Below, one piece after another: positions 48,295 to 56,889 of a stretch of 64,000 bases of DNA. The position numbers were made by a program, and so were the translations under genes. Under the pieces are notes generated by a model that ran no database searches, had not been told where the DNA came from, and saw only the letters and a program-made list of their open reading frames with translations. The DNA comes from UBA5704 sp036380715 (GTDB lineage: Bacteria; Acidobacteriota; Thermoanaerobaculia; Multivoradales; UBA5704). The DNA lies in NCBI GenBank assembly GCA_036380715.1, contig DASVEF010000317.1, positions 5,639-69,638 on the forward strand, in the 5' to 3' direction. Position 1 is the first letter of the stretch, and every line of letters begins with the position of its first letter.

Positions 48295-49581
48295 TCAGGG
48301 CCAGGGCTCGTGCGTCAGCTTTTCGAACGCACGATACATGGTAACGGCATCGATGCCGCCGAGCATTCTCGACGTCGCGTAGAGCTGCTGGACGCTGCGG
48401 CCGACGATGCGCATGGCATCCCGGTTGACCTCCTCCGCCCGCCACTCCTCCGCCCGCTCGTGGCTGACCGAGATCACGCCGCCGGGGCTGACCAGCGGAT
48501 CGGGGACGAAGGAGATCCCGGCCTCCCGCAGGACGCCGAGCGTGGCGTCGCGGCCGGCTTTCCCCGCCTCGGTCGTCGACACCTGGTCGTTGCCGGCGCC
48601 GAGGATCAGCCGCAGGTTGCCGTGCCTGGCGCGGTTGGCGGCCAGGATCTCGGCGCGCGTCCGCTCGCCCCAGGCCGGCACCCGGGAGAGCCACTCGGCC
48701 ATGCCGGCGTTGGGCGAGACCACGCGGACGTGCGGATCCGAGAGCGCCTCCTCCTCGGAGGCGAAGATCCGGCCCGCGCGGTGGATCGCCCGCAGGGCCG
48801 CGAGATGCCCGTCGCCGACCGCCGCCGCGCGCTGCAGGCTGGTCTGGTACCAGTCCTCGACCGCCTGCGCGCCGGGCTTCAGGAACTCGTCGAAGAGCCA
48901 CACCTCGGCCCCGGCTTCATGGAGCAGCCAGAGCAGGGGGAAGCCGACCTTGCCGGCGCCGAAGACCAGGATGGGGACGCCGCGCAGCGGGTCGCCGGGG
49001 TCCGCCTGGAAATCGCCCGCCTGCTCGCGGACGGCCTGCCGGAGCCCGGCGAAGATGCCGCAGGCGGTCCCCTCCCCGGTGTCGCGGTTGCAGCCGAGCC
49101 CGATGAGATGGCGGGTCTCCTGCGCCATGATCTCGATCTGGGGGGCGCCGACCCCGACGTCCCCGGAGGCGACGTACTGCCCGCCGATCCGGTCGATGAG
49201 CCGCCCGTGGCAGCGCAGCCGGTGCGGGCTCAGCACGGCGTCCGGAGGGGTCCAGATCACCCCTTTGCCGCCCTGCCAGTTGAAAAGCTGATAGCCGTCG
49301 CGCAGCGAGCGGGCCGACTTGCGCAGGAGCGAATTCTTGATGTACATGGACATCGCCAGCTCGATCGCCTCGTGAGGCGCCCGCGCCCGCTCCTTCCTGA
49401 ACCACCGGGTGCCGCCGAGGGCCGGCCATTCGTCCTTCCAGTCCTTGCGGCAGAGCGCCACGCACGAGTACACGTGCTCCGCCGGGTCCGGGCTGGACAG
49501 GTCCACCGCCTCATACACGTCGAAATCGTCCTCCCGGATCGGACCCCTGAGCTCGAGGGACGAGAAATCGCCGTCCGCCAT
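48295..49581 (-). CDS. Glu/Leu/Phe/Val-dehydrogenase-family amino-acid dehydrogenase
   Basis: 428 residues. The dimerisation/catalytic half has GGTRWF, AIELAMSMYIKNSLL and NWQGGKGVIW, whose Lys is the catalytic type, plus YVASGDVGVG. The NAD-binding half has VFGAGKVGFPLLWLL. These are the marks of leucine/phenylalanine/glutamate dehydrogenases, which reversibly deaminate an amino acid with NAD(P). The family is firm, the substrate is not; the chain is longer than a leucine dehydrogenase (about 365). Its position directly ahead of leuS suggests branched-chain amino acids, an inference. Confidence 0.8.
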   Translation of the reverse strand: MADGDFSSLELRGPIREDDFDVYEAVDLSSPDPAEHVYSCVALCRKDWKDEWPALGGTRWFRKERARAPHEAIELAMSMYIKNSLLRKSARSLRDGYQLFNWQGGKGVIWTPPDAVLSPHRLRCHGRLIDRIGGQYVASGDVGVGAPQIEIMAQETRHLIGLGCNRDTGEGTACGIFAGLRQAVREQAGDFQADPGDPLRGVPILVFGAGKVGFPLLWLLHEAGAEVWLFDEFLKPGAQAVEDWYQTSLQRAAAVGDGHLAALRAIHRAGRIFASEEEALSDPHVRVVSPNAGMAEWLSRVPAWGERTRAEILAANRARHGNLRLILGAGNDQVSTTEAGKAGRDATLGVLREAGISFVPDPLVSPGGVISVSHERAEEWRAEEVNRDAMRIVGRSVQQLYATSRMLGGIDAVTMYRAFEKLTHEPWP

Positions 49582-49705
49582 GAAAACGCGCCTCCTGGTC
49601 GTGATGTCTGGGGATTGGCTCGGGACTGAAACAGGCCTTCGCGCGCCCGGGGGGAGATTCTACACCACAGGCGTCCGAGCCCCCGCCGCCATAGACTAGA
49701 CAGCC

Positions 49706-52000
49706 ATGCGCCTGATCCGGGCCTCCCTCCGCCACCCACGCCTGGCGATCGTTCTCGTCCTCGCCGTCACCGGCCTGGCCGCGGCGGGGCTGCCGCGCCT
49801 GGAGCTGCGCACGGACGGCCACGCCCTCGTGCCGCCCGGCGATCCGGCGATCGTCGCGGACGCGGAGATCCGCGGGCGCTTCAGGCTGCGCGACCCGATC
49901 GTCGTGCTCGTCCAGACCTCGCATCCTGGCGGGATCTTCAACCTGGAGACCCTGACGCGGGTCCGCAAGCTGAGCGACGCCTTCGCGGCCCTGCCGGGCG
50001 TCGGCCCCGAGAACGTCGCGAGCCTCGCCACCGAGCGCCGCGACCGGGTCTATCCCGGCACGCTGACGTTCCGCCCTTTCCTCGACCCTCTGCCGGACAC
50101 CCCGGAGCTCATGGAGACCCTCCGTGGCGACGTCGAGGCGCCGGGGCTGCTGCGCGGGACCCTGGTGTCCTACGATGGCAAGGCCGCGACGATCCTGGTC
50201 GGTGTTCCCAGCGGGCCCGGCGGAACCGGGGATCGCATCGCCTTCTACCGGCAGGTCCGGTCGCTGGCGGATTCCATGGAGGGAGGGCGCGACCGGATCG
50301 ACGTCGTCGGAGCCCCGGTGGCCGAGGCGCTGCTCGGGACTCACCTGCTGGCAGACCTGGCCGTCCTTCTCCCGCTGAGCCTGGCCGTGGTCGCCCTGAT
50401 CGTGTGGCTCGGCTGCCGGCGGGTCTGGGGCGTGCTGCTGGCGCTGTCCAACGCGGGAGCGTGCATCGTCGCGACCTTCGGCCTGATGGGATGGCTGGGC
50501 TCGCCCGTCTACCTGACCACCGCCATGCTGCCCGTGGTCCTGACGACCGTGGCCGTGGCCGACGAGATCCACGTCTTCTGGCAGCACCAGCGCGCCCTCG
50601 CCGCAGCCAGCGGGGAGAGCCCGGCGGAGCTGGTGGCGCGGACCCTCGGCCGGCTCGCGGCGCCGATCGTGTTCACCACGGTGACAACCGCGGTGGGCTT
50701 CTTGTCGTTCCTCTCCTCCCCTATTCAGCCGGTCCGCGCCTTCGGGCTGTTCGCCGGGATCGGCGTGCTGTTCTGCCTGGCGTGGTCGTTCCTGGTGACT
50801 CCGGCGGCCCTCCTCCTGCTCGGCCCGGAGAGGCTGCGGCGCCCTGCCATGGCAACGCGGCCGGGAGGCGACCGGATCTCCCAGGTCCTCGCGCTCGGGC
50901 TCCGCCGGCCTGGATGGACTCTGGCCGCGCTGGCCGGATTGACCCTGATCCTCGGCGCGGGCGTGGCCCGGCTGCAGGTCCAGGACAGTTGGATCGACGG
51001 CTTCGCCCCCGGCAGCGACTTTTATCAAGCGACCCAGAGGGCGAACCGACACCTGCACGGCACCCACACGCTGCTGGTCCACCTGGATTTCGACCGGCCG
51101 GCACCGGAGGGAGTGCCCGCCTTCCAGTCGCCGGCCGTCCTCGACGCCGTCGGCCGCCTGGAGGGGTTCCTCCGCGGCCGCCCCTACGTCGGGGGCGTGC
51201 TCGGCCCGAACAGCCATCTGTCCGCCGTCACCTACCTCTGGCTCGCCCGGCAGGAGGAGATGCGGGCAATCCCCCGGCATCCCGACCGGGTGAAAACGGC
51301 CTGGGAGCGCTTCGACATGGGGCGCGGCGAGCACCGGCGGCGGGAGATCGTCGACGACGACCTGCGGCGCGGCGTGGTCACCGTCTTCCTGAAGGATGCG
51401 AACTACCGCGACACCGCCGCCCTGATGGACGATATCCGCGCCTTCTCCGCGAAGTACCTGGCACCTCTCGGCGGCAGGATCGGTTTCGCGGGCGACGTCG
51501 CGGTCAGCCAGGCGATGATCCCGGCCATCGTGCGCACGCAGGTCTCCTCGGTGCTGTGGGCGCTGGTGGGCTCCTTCGCGGCGGTCTGGATCGCCTCGCG
51601 CTCGTTCCGCACCGCCGGCCTCGCCATCCTGCCGGTCTCCGTGGCCGTGCTCTGGGTCTTCGGGGTGATGGGCTGGTCGGGCATCCCCCTCGGCGTGGCG
51701 ACCTCGATGTTCTGCTCCATCTCCCTGGGCATCGGCGTCGACTACGCCATCCACCTCCTCGACCGGATGCGCCCCATGAGCGGCCAGGGGAGCGGCGAGA
51801 CCGCGCTCCAGGCCGTCCAGGAGGTCGGCCCGGCGATCGTCACCGACACGGCGGCCATCGCTCTGGGCTTCGGCCTCCTCGCGATCTCCCAGGTGCCCTC
51901 CAACGCCCGCTTCGGAGGCCTCGTCGCCGTGGCCCTGCTGGCCTCGTGCGTGCTTACGCTGGCGGGGCTGGGTGCGCTGCTGGCGCGGCGCTCGGAGTGA
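49706..52000 (+). CDS. RND-superfamily (MMPL-type) exporter
   Basis: 764 residues with two repeats, each of one N-terminal helix, a large periplasmic loop and five more helices (about 12 membrane segments). The first loop spans 30-215, the second 420-600. AVADEIHVFWQHQRAL and GIGVDYAIHLLDRM are the helix-4 signatures of RND/MMPL proteins with the proton-relay-type Asp. It is similar to HAE3/MMPL lipid or hydrophobe exporters. No membrane-fusion partner is next to it. It is divergent from the amino-acid dehydrogenase with a 124-bp gap. Confidence 0.88.
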   Translation: MRLIRASLRHPRLAIVLVLAVTGLAAAGLPRLELRTDGHALVPPGDPAIVADAEIRGRFRLRDPIVVLVQTSHPGGIFNLETLTRVRKLSDAFAALPGVGPENVASLATERRDRVYPGTLTFRPFLDPLPDTPELMETLRGDVEAPGLLRGTLVSYDGKAATILVGVPSGPGGTGDRIAFYRQVRSLADSMEGGRDRIDVVGAPVAEALLGTHLLADLAVLLPLSLAVVALIVWLGCRRVWGVLLALSNAGACIVATFGLMGWLGSPVYLTTAMLPVVLTTVAVADEIHVFWQHQRALAAASGESPAELVARTLGRLAAPIVFTTVTTAVGFLSFLSSPIQPVRAFGLFAGIGVLFCLAWSFLVTPAALLLLGPERLRRPAMATRPGGDRISQVLALGLRRPGWTLAALAGLTLILGAGVARLQVQDSWIDGFAPGSDFYQATQRANRHLHGTHTLLVHLDFDRPAPEGVPAFQSPAVLDAVGRLEGFLRGRPYVGGVLGPNSHLSAVTYLWLARQEEMRAIPRHPDRVKTAWERFDMGRGEHRRREIVDDDLRRGVVTVFLKDANYRDTAALMDDIRAFSAKYLAPLGGRIGFAGDVAVSQAMIPAIVRTQVSSVLWALVGSFAAVWIASRSFRTAGLAILPVSVAVLWVFGVMGWSGIPLGVATSMFCSISLGIGVDYAIHLLDRMRPMSGQGSGETALQAVQEVGPAIVTDTAAIALGFGLLAISQVPSNARFGGLVAVALLASCVLTLAGLGALLARRSE

Positions 52001-52124
52001 CCGGTGAGGAAGGGGGTATACTCCCGAGGTGCGCGACGATGATCTTCGTCCTGAGTACGATCTTCAGTCCCTGCTCGTGGTAACCCGGGGACCGGGGCGC
52101 AAGAAACCGGAGGAGGTAGCCCAG

Positions 52125-52328
52125 GTGAAAACCCTTGCTCTTGAAGTTCCGGACCGACTGGCGGAGGAGTTGGAGAGTCTCGTCCGTGCGGGCTGGTTCG
52201 CCAGCCAAGAGGAAGCGGTCCGCCTGGCTCTGGCCGAGTTCCTCCAGCGGAACAAGCTCCGGCTCCAGGAGGAGCACCAATTGGAGGACATCCGCTGGGC
52301 CCTGGATGTCAAGGATGCCGCTCGTTGA
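52125..52328 (+). CDS. RHH-type antitoxin
   Basis: 67 residues. The start VKTLALEVPDRLAEELESLV, followed by ASQEEAVRLALAEFLQR, is a ribbon-helix-helix DNA-binding domain, and the acidic C-terminal helix (LEDIRWALDVK) should wrap the toxin. GTG at 52125 has GGAGGT at 7 nt. The frame is open back to a GTG at 52029, and that extra part contains DDDLRPEYDLQSLL, a motif of another antitoxin type; it may be a relic. The stop overlaps the toxin start (TTGA), which is typical of TA pairs. Confidence 0.78.
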   Translation: MKTLALEVPDRLAEELESLVRAGWFASQEEAVRLALAEFLQRNKLRLQEEHQLEDIRWALDVKDAAR

Positions 52329-52834
52329 AGATCGTCGTCTGCGACACAGGCCCCATCCTCCATCTTCGCGAAGCTGAAAGCCTCTCCATCCTCCAGGCTG
52401 CTGGATCGATCCACATTCCGCTCGCGGTGGACGCCGAGATGGCCCGGCTGGATCGGCTCTGGGCGGACGAGAGGCCAGCCTGGATTCAGACGACTTCGCT
52501 CGACCCGGCACACCTCAACGATGCGCGGAGTTGGTTGCAAGCGGGACTGCTCGACCCTGGAGAGGCCCAAGCTCTCGCGCTGGCAGCCCAGATCGGTGCC
52601 GACTGGCTCTTGACCGACGATGCCGCGGCTCGCACTCTGGCTCAGCATCAGGGGTTTGAGGTGCACGGTTCTGTGGGGCTCATTCTCTGGGCGGCGACAG
52701 AGGGTCATCTCGACCGCTCGGAAGGAGAGAGGGCACTCGAAGCGCTGGCCCGCTCTTCGCTCTGGATCTCCGCCCGAGTCCTCTCGGAAGCCCGTAGCGC
52801 CTTGGAACGGATTCTCTCCCAAAGGCCTGACTGA
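52325..52834 (+). CDS. PIN-like toxin, DUF3368/VapC-related
   Basis: 169 residues. A PIN-domain core is visible: first acidic residue in VVCDTGPILHL, a Glu in LDPGEAQALALA, and Asp pairs in DWLLTDDAAARTLA, followed by LHS-like GLILWA typical of DUF3368. It should be an RNase toxin held in check by the preceding RHH antitoxin. The start is TTG at 52325, overlapping the antitoxin TGA. The pair sits between the RND exporter and the histidine kinase, each in its own orientation. Confidence 0.85.
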   Translation: MKIVVCDTGPILHLREAESLSILQAAGSIHIPLAVDAEMARLDRLWADERPAWIQTTSLDPAHLNDARSWLQAGLLDPGEAQALALAAQIGADWLLTDDAAARTLAQHQGFEVHGSVGLILWAATEGHLDRSEGERALEALARSSLWISARVLSEARSALERILSQRPD

Positions 52835-52856
52835 CAGGCTCGCCGTTCGAGCGGCT

Positions 52857-54170
52857 TCAGAACCCCACCTTGAACTCCGCCCCACCCGTCTCCCGGTTCT
52901 CCAGCGTGAAGTCGAAGCCGTGCTGAGCGAGGATCTCCTGGATGAGCGTCAGGCCGAGGCCGCGGCCGTCTCTCTTGGTGCTGAAGAACGGGGTGAAGAG
53001 GAGGGGACGGACGTCTTCCGGGATGCCCGGCCCGGTGTCGGCGATGGCGAGGACCGGACGGTTCCCGTCATTGAAGAGCCGTAGCCCGATGCGGCCGTCC
53101 TCCCCGATGGCCTCCATGGCGTTCTTTAGGACGTTCACCAGCACCTGCTCGATCTGATTGCGGTCGATGTCGATCGCGGGGACCGGCTCCGCCCTCTCCC
53201 ACTCGCAACGGATACGGCGCCGGTCGAGCTGCGGACGGAGCAGCAGGAGGATCTCGTCGAGGAGCTGGCGGACGTCGCACGGCCGGCGGTCCGGCGGCGG
53301 CAGGCGCACGACCTCCGCGAAGCCGTTGACGAAAGCGCCGAGTCGCTCCATGCGCGCGATGGCCACAGCGAGCGCGTGGGTGAAGTCCTGGCGGTCCTCC
53401 TCATTGAGCTGATCGCTGTAGCCGCGGAAGGAGTCGAGCAGCGAGCTGACCGGCCCCACCGAGTTGTTGACCTCGTGCGACATCATGCGGATCAGCTTGC
53501 CGTAAGCCGCCTTCTCCGAAGCGCGCAGCTCTTCGGTCAGCTCCTCGAAAATCAGGAAGCTGCGCGGAAAGCCGCGGTCGAAGAGCTCGGTCCGGGACAC
53601 CTTGAGCCGCCGCCGGCCCTGGCTCAGCACCCGCGACTCTCCAACCGGGATGCCGGCGAGCTCGCTCCCCAGCGATCCCTCCAGCTCCTCCAGTCTTTTG
53701 CCCAGGGCCTCCTCGGTCGAGACTCCCAGGAGCTGCCGCGCGCTCGAATTCAGCATATCGATCCGGCCGTCGAAGTCGAGCGTCAGGACGCCGGCGGGCG
53801 AGGCCGAGAGCACGCGGTCCAAAAAATAATGCTGCTCCTGGAGCTTCAAACGCTCGTCGCGCAGGCGGAAGATCATCCCGTTGTAGATGCGGATGAGAGC
53901 GTCCATCTCCGGCTGCCCCACCTCGCGGAACTGCGAAGTGAAGTCGCGCTCGCTGATCAATTCGGCGCCGGTACGGATCATCTCCAGGGGGACGAAAAAG
54001 GCGCGCACGAGGAGGACTCCGAAGACGATCGACACCACGAACAGGGCCTCGACCGCCAGCAGGAGCAACGGCGTCTCGCGGACGACGAAAAAAGAGATCA
54101 CCCCGAGGACGAGGTGGATCAGGACCAGATAGACGACGATCTTGGCGCGGAGGGAGAAGCGGCCCCTCAC
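52857..54170 (-). CDS. Membrane histidine kinase of the efflux operon
   Basis: 437 residues. Two membrane helices near the N-terminus (about 12-30 and 33-55), a HAMP-like stretch, a PAS domain (about 125-215), HisKA with MSHEVNNSVGPVSS (phospho-His) and a HATPase with NVLKNAMEAI, DTGPGIP and GRGLGLTLI. This VNNSV-type H-box is the NtrY-like form. The GTG at 54170 is used because the frame above it is repeat-derived Gly/Arg; the repeat itself supplies a purine-rich ribosome-binding stretch. It lies downstream of the NtrC-type gene and is its likely partner. Confidence 0.87.
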   Translation of the reverse strand: MRGRFSLRAKIVVYLVLIHLVLGVISFFVVRETPLLLLAVEALFVVSIVFGVLLVRAFFVPLEMIRTGAELISERDFTSQFREVGQPEMDALIRIYNGMIFRLRDERLKLQEQHYFLDRVLSASPAGVLTLDFDGRIDMLNSSARQLLGVSTEEALGKRLEELEGSLGSELAGIPVGESRVLSQGRRRLKVSRTELFDRGFPRSFLIFEELTEELRASEKAAYGKLIRMMSHEVNNSVGPVSSLLDSFRGYSDQLNEEDRQDFTHALAVAIARMERLGAFVNGFAEVVRLPPPDRRPCDVRQLLDEILLLLRPQLDRRRIRCEWERAEPVPAIDIDRNQIEQVLVNVLKNAMEAIGEDGRIGLRLFNDGNRPVLAIADTGPGIPEDVRPLLFTPFFSTKRDGRGLGLTLIQEILAQHGFDFTLENRETGGAEFKVGF

Positions 54171-54302
54171 CCCCTGGCCCCCTCTCCCACCCCCTCCCCC
54201 CAACCGGGAGAGGGGGAAAAAACATTACTTTTAGACAGAGTTCCCCCTCTCCCGGCGGAAAGGGAGGGGGTGGGAGAGGGGGTTAGGGGGTGAGGGGTCT
54301 CA
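54163..54302. repeat. Dispersed CCCTCACCCCCTG repeat, inverted pair inside an operon
   Basis: The left copy (from CCCCTCACCCCCTGGCCC to GGGAGAGGGGGAA) and an inverted right copy ending GGGGGTGAGGGG flank a 20-bp A+T-rich centre. It lies between the NtrC-type and kinase genes, touches the stop of the first and supplies the start region of the second. Confidence 0.9.
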
Positions 54303-55685
54303 CGCCCCATGAGGATCCAACCCGTACTTCTCAAATCTCCGGTACAGCGCCGCTCGCGACAACCCCAGCGCCTCGGCCACGCGGGTGATGTTTCCCTCAT
54401 AGTGCTTCATGCACTTGAGGATCATGGCCTTCTCCATCTCGTCGAGCGTCATGCTGCCGGGGCTGGGGAGGGCCGTGCCGCGCACATCGCGGGTCTCCAG
54501 CTCCGAAAGCGCCCGCAGATCGCCCACGTCGAGGTGGTCGCCGTCGAGGACCAGCACGGCCCGCTCGATCGTCTGCTTGAGCTGGCGGATGTTGCCCGGC
54601 CAGATCTGATCGCTCAGCCAGTCCAGCGCGCGGTCGGTGATGGAGACCGGTGCGCCGCGCCGGTACGTCCGCGCGCAGAGGTCGAGGAAATGGCGGGCGA
54701 GGAGCGGGATGTCGCCGCGCCGCTCGCGCAAGGCGGGCAGGCGGACCGTGATCAGATTGAGACGGTAGAGCAGGTCCTCGCGGAACTGCCCCTTCTCCAC
54801 CGCCTCCGACAGATCGCGGTTCGTGGCGGAGATCACCCGCACGTCCACAGTCCGCGTCACGCTCGACCCCAAAACCTCATACGAACGGTCCTGGAGCACG
54901 CGCAGGAGCTTGACCTGGGCGTTGAGATCGATCTCGCCGATCTCGTCGAGAAAGATCGTGCCGCCGTCCGCCATCTCGAAGCGCCCCTTGCGATCGGATT
55001 TCGCGTCGGTGAAAGCGCCGCGCACGTGGCCGAACATCTCGCTTTCGAACAGCGTCGACGAGATGCCGCCGAGATTGACCTTGACGAACGGCCGGTCCTT
55101 GCGCCGGCTGTTCCTGTGGAGCGCCTCCGCGATCATCTCCTTGCCCGTGCCGCTCTCGCCGGTGATCAATACGGAAGCGTCCGTCGGGCTGACGCGGCCG
55201 ATCAGCTCCAGCAGCTTGAGGAACTTCGGGTCACCGCCGATCAGGCCGTGGAAGTCGAAGCGCCGGTCGAGATCGTCGCGGCTGGCCGGCGCTCCCCTCC
55301 CGTCTCCCGAGCGCGCCTCGGCGAGGCTCAGCGCGGTCTCGACCGCCTGCAGGAGCTGGGCGTTGTTCCACGGCTTGGTGATGAAGTCGGCCGCGCCCGC
55401 CTTGATCCCCTCGACCGCGAGCGCGATCGAGCCCCACGCCGTGACCAGGATCACGGGCAGCCCGGGGCGGAGCTTGCGGATCGCCGCCAGCAGCTCCATC
55501 CCCTCCTCGCCGCTCGTGCCGCGCGAGAAGTTCATGTCCTGGAGGACCAGGTCGAGCTCCTGCTCGCGGAGCGCCGCCAAGGCCTCCTCCTGCGACCGGG
55601 CCGCCCGCGAGGAGTAGCCGTGCCGCTTCAAGAGGAGGCCGAGCGACGTGGTCACCGACGGGTCGTCATCGACGATCAGGATCAT
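54300..55685 (-). CDS. NtrC-family regulator with GAFTDA variant loop
   Basis: 461 residues: receiver (LIVDDD; phospho-Asp in LVLQDMNFS; Lys in FITKPW), AAA+ domain with Walker A GESGTGKE and Walker B TIFLDEIGEI, and Fis-type HTH (NITRVAEALGLSRAALYRRF). The loop that contacts sigma-54 reads GHVRGAFTDA instead of GAFTGA. The last-but-one Gly is replaced by Asp, which may weaken or alter sigma-54 coupling. It is in the efflux operon whose promoter is a sigma-54 match, so auto-control is likely. The start lies 16 bp after the permease stop. Confidence 0.93.
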   Translation of the reverse strand: MILIVDDDPSVTTSLGLLLKRHGYSSRAARSQEEALAALREQELDLVLQDMNFSRGTSGEEGMELLAAIRKLRPGLPVILVTAWGSIALAVEGIKAGAADFITKPWNNAQLLQAVETALSLAEARSGDGRGAPASRDDLDRRFDFHGLIGGDPKFLKLLELIGRVSPTDASVLITGESGTGKEMIAEALHRNSRRKDRPFVKVNLGGISSTLFESEMFGHVRGAFTDAKSDRKGRFEMADGGTIFLDEIGEIDLNAQVKLLRVLQDRSYEVLGSSVTRTVDVRVISATNRDLSEAVEKGQFREDLLYRLNLITVRLPALRERRGDIPLLARHFLDLCARTYRRGAPVSITDRALDWLSDQIWPGNIRQLKQTIERAVLVLDGDHLDVGDLRALSELETRDVRGTALPSPGSMTLDEMEKAMILKCMKHYEGNITRVAEALGLSRAALYRRFEKYGLDPHGA

Positions 55686-55701
55686 GGCAGCATCAGGACT
55701 C

Positions 55702-56889
55702 TTATTCGTAGCGCAGCGCCTCGGCGGGCTGGATGCGGCTCGCCATCATGCTCGGATAGAGAACGCACAGAGCGGTCAAAAGATACATGGTCGCCATTGC
55801 GAGCAGGATACCCCCGGCGAAGACCCCGGGACGGATGAAGCCGACCAGGTCGAGGACCGGGATCTGGACGACCAGCGCCGTACCCAGCAGCACGCCCAGG
55901 GTCGTGACCAGGAGCTGCTCGAGGACGATCTGGCGGTGCACCTCCGCGCGGGAAGCGCCGGCCGCCCGCCGCAATCCGATCTCCCGGGTGCGCTGGAGGA
56001 GATTCTGCCACAGCACGCCGAGCAACCCGAGGCCGACCATCAGCAGGAGGAAGAAGGCCACCACGGCGCCGGCGATCACCGGCGTCAGACGGAGCCGGAA
56101 GGCCGACTCACGGAGCTGCCAGAGCGGCCGGGCCTCGAACGACCATTCCGGAGCCACGGCCTGGAGCCGTTCGATCAGCTCTTCTTCGAACGCGGCCGGA
56201 GTGCCCGGCCGGAGGCGCACGAGGAGATTGCGGGCCGGCCGGTCGTCAGGATGCCCCGCACGCTTCAGGTTGAACAGATAGTTCCGGACTCCGGTCAGCT
56301 CTCCGCCGCTCCGGTAGTCCCGCACCACGCCGATCACCCGCCGCTGCCTTTCGGGATCGCCGAATAGCTTCCCGACCGGATCCTCGTCGCCGAAAGCGGT
56401 CCGGGCGAGATCCTGATCGATTACCAGCGGCTCCCAGGCGAGCGCCGCGTCCGCCGGCTGGAACCAGCGCCCCCGCGCCAGATCGGGCCGCATCACCTTG
56501 TCGAAATCCTGGGTCACCTCGTTGAAATCGAACTCGATGGACCTTCCGCCATACTCGTGGAGGCCCGTCGAGGTGCCCAATTCGAAGGGGACTCCCATCG
56601 ATCCCGCCACGGCCTCGACCGGATCGAGCGCCTGGACCTCCCGCAGCAGCCGCGCGAAAGTCGCGACCTGCTCGGGCGTGTGCGTGTCGTCGCTCACCTG
56701 CTTCATGTCGATGTTGACGCTGACGACGTCTTCCCAGGCGAAGCCCAAAGGGCGCCGGTAGTTGCTCCAGAAATAGATCCCCAGGGTCCCGACCACGAAG
56801 ACCACCAGGAACGAGAAGAAGATCTCCAGGATGAGCAGAGCGTTCGTGCGCTTGCGGTTCCACACCATCTTGAAAAGGTGACGCATCAT
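55702..56889 (-). CDS. ABC transporter permease (MacB/FtsX type), second
   Basis: 395 residues: an N-terminal helix (about 18-42), a periplasmic MacB-type domain (about 45-265), then three helices near 275-300, 325-350 and 365-385, ending SRIQPAEALRYE, the typical FtsX/MacB tail. The family motif TREIGLRRAAGASRAEV is present. The ATG at 56889 overlaps the previous permease stop (ATGA). The open frame upstream is only the other permease in another frame, not a fusion. Confidence 0.9.
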   Translation of the reverse strand: MMRHLFKMVWNRKRTNALLILEIFFSFLVVFVVGTLGIYFWSNYRRPLGFAWEDVVSVNIDMKQVSDDTHTPEQVATFARLLREVQALDPVEAVAGSMGVPFELGTSTGLHEYGGRSIEFDFNEVTQDFDKVMRPDLARGRWFQPADAALAWEPLVIDQDLARTAFGDEDPVGKLFGDPERQRRVIGVVRDYRSGGELTGVRNYLFNLKRAGHPDDRPARNLLVRLRPGTPAAFEEELIERLQAVAPEWSFEARPLWQLRESAFRLRLTPVIAGAVVAFFLLLMVGLGLLGVLWQNLLQRTREIGLRRAAGASRAEVHRQIVLEQLLVTTLGVLLGTALVVQIPVLDLVGFIRPGVFAGGILLAMATMYLLTALCVLYPSMMASRIQPAEALRYE

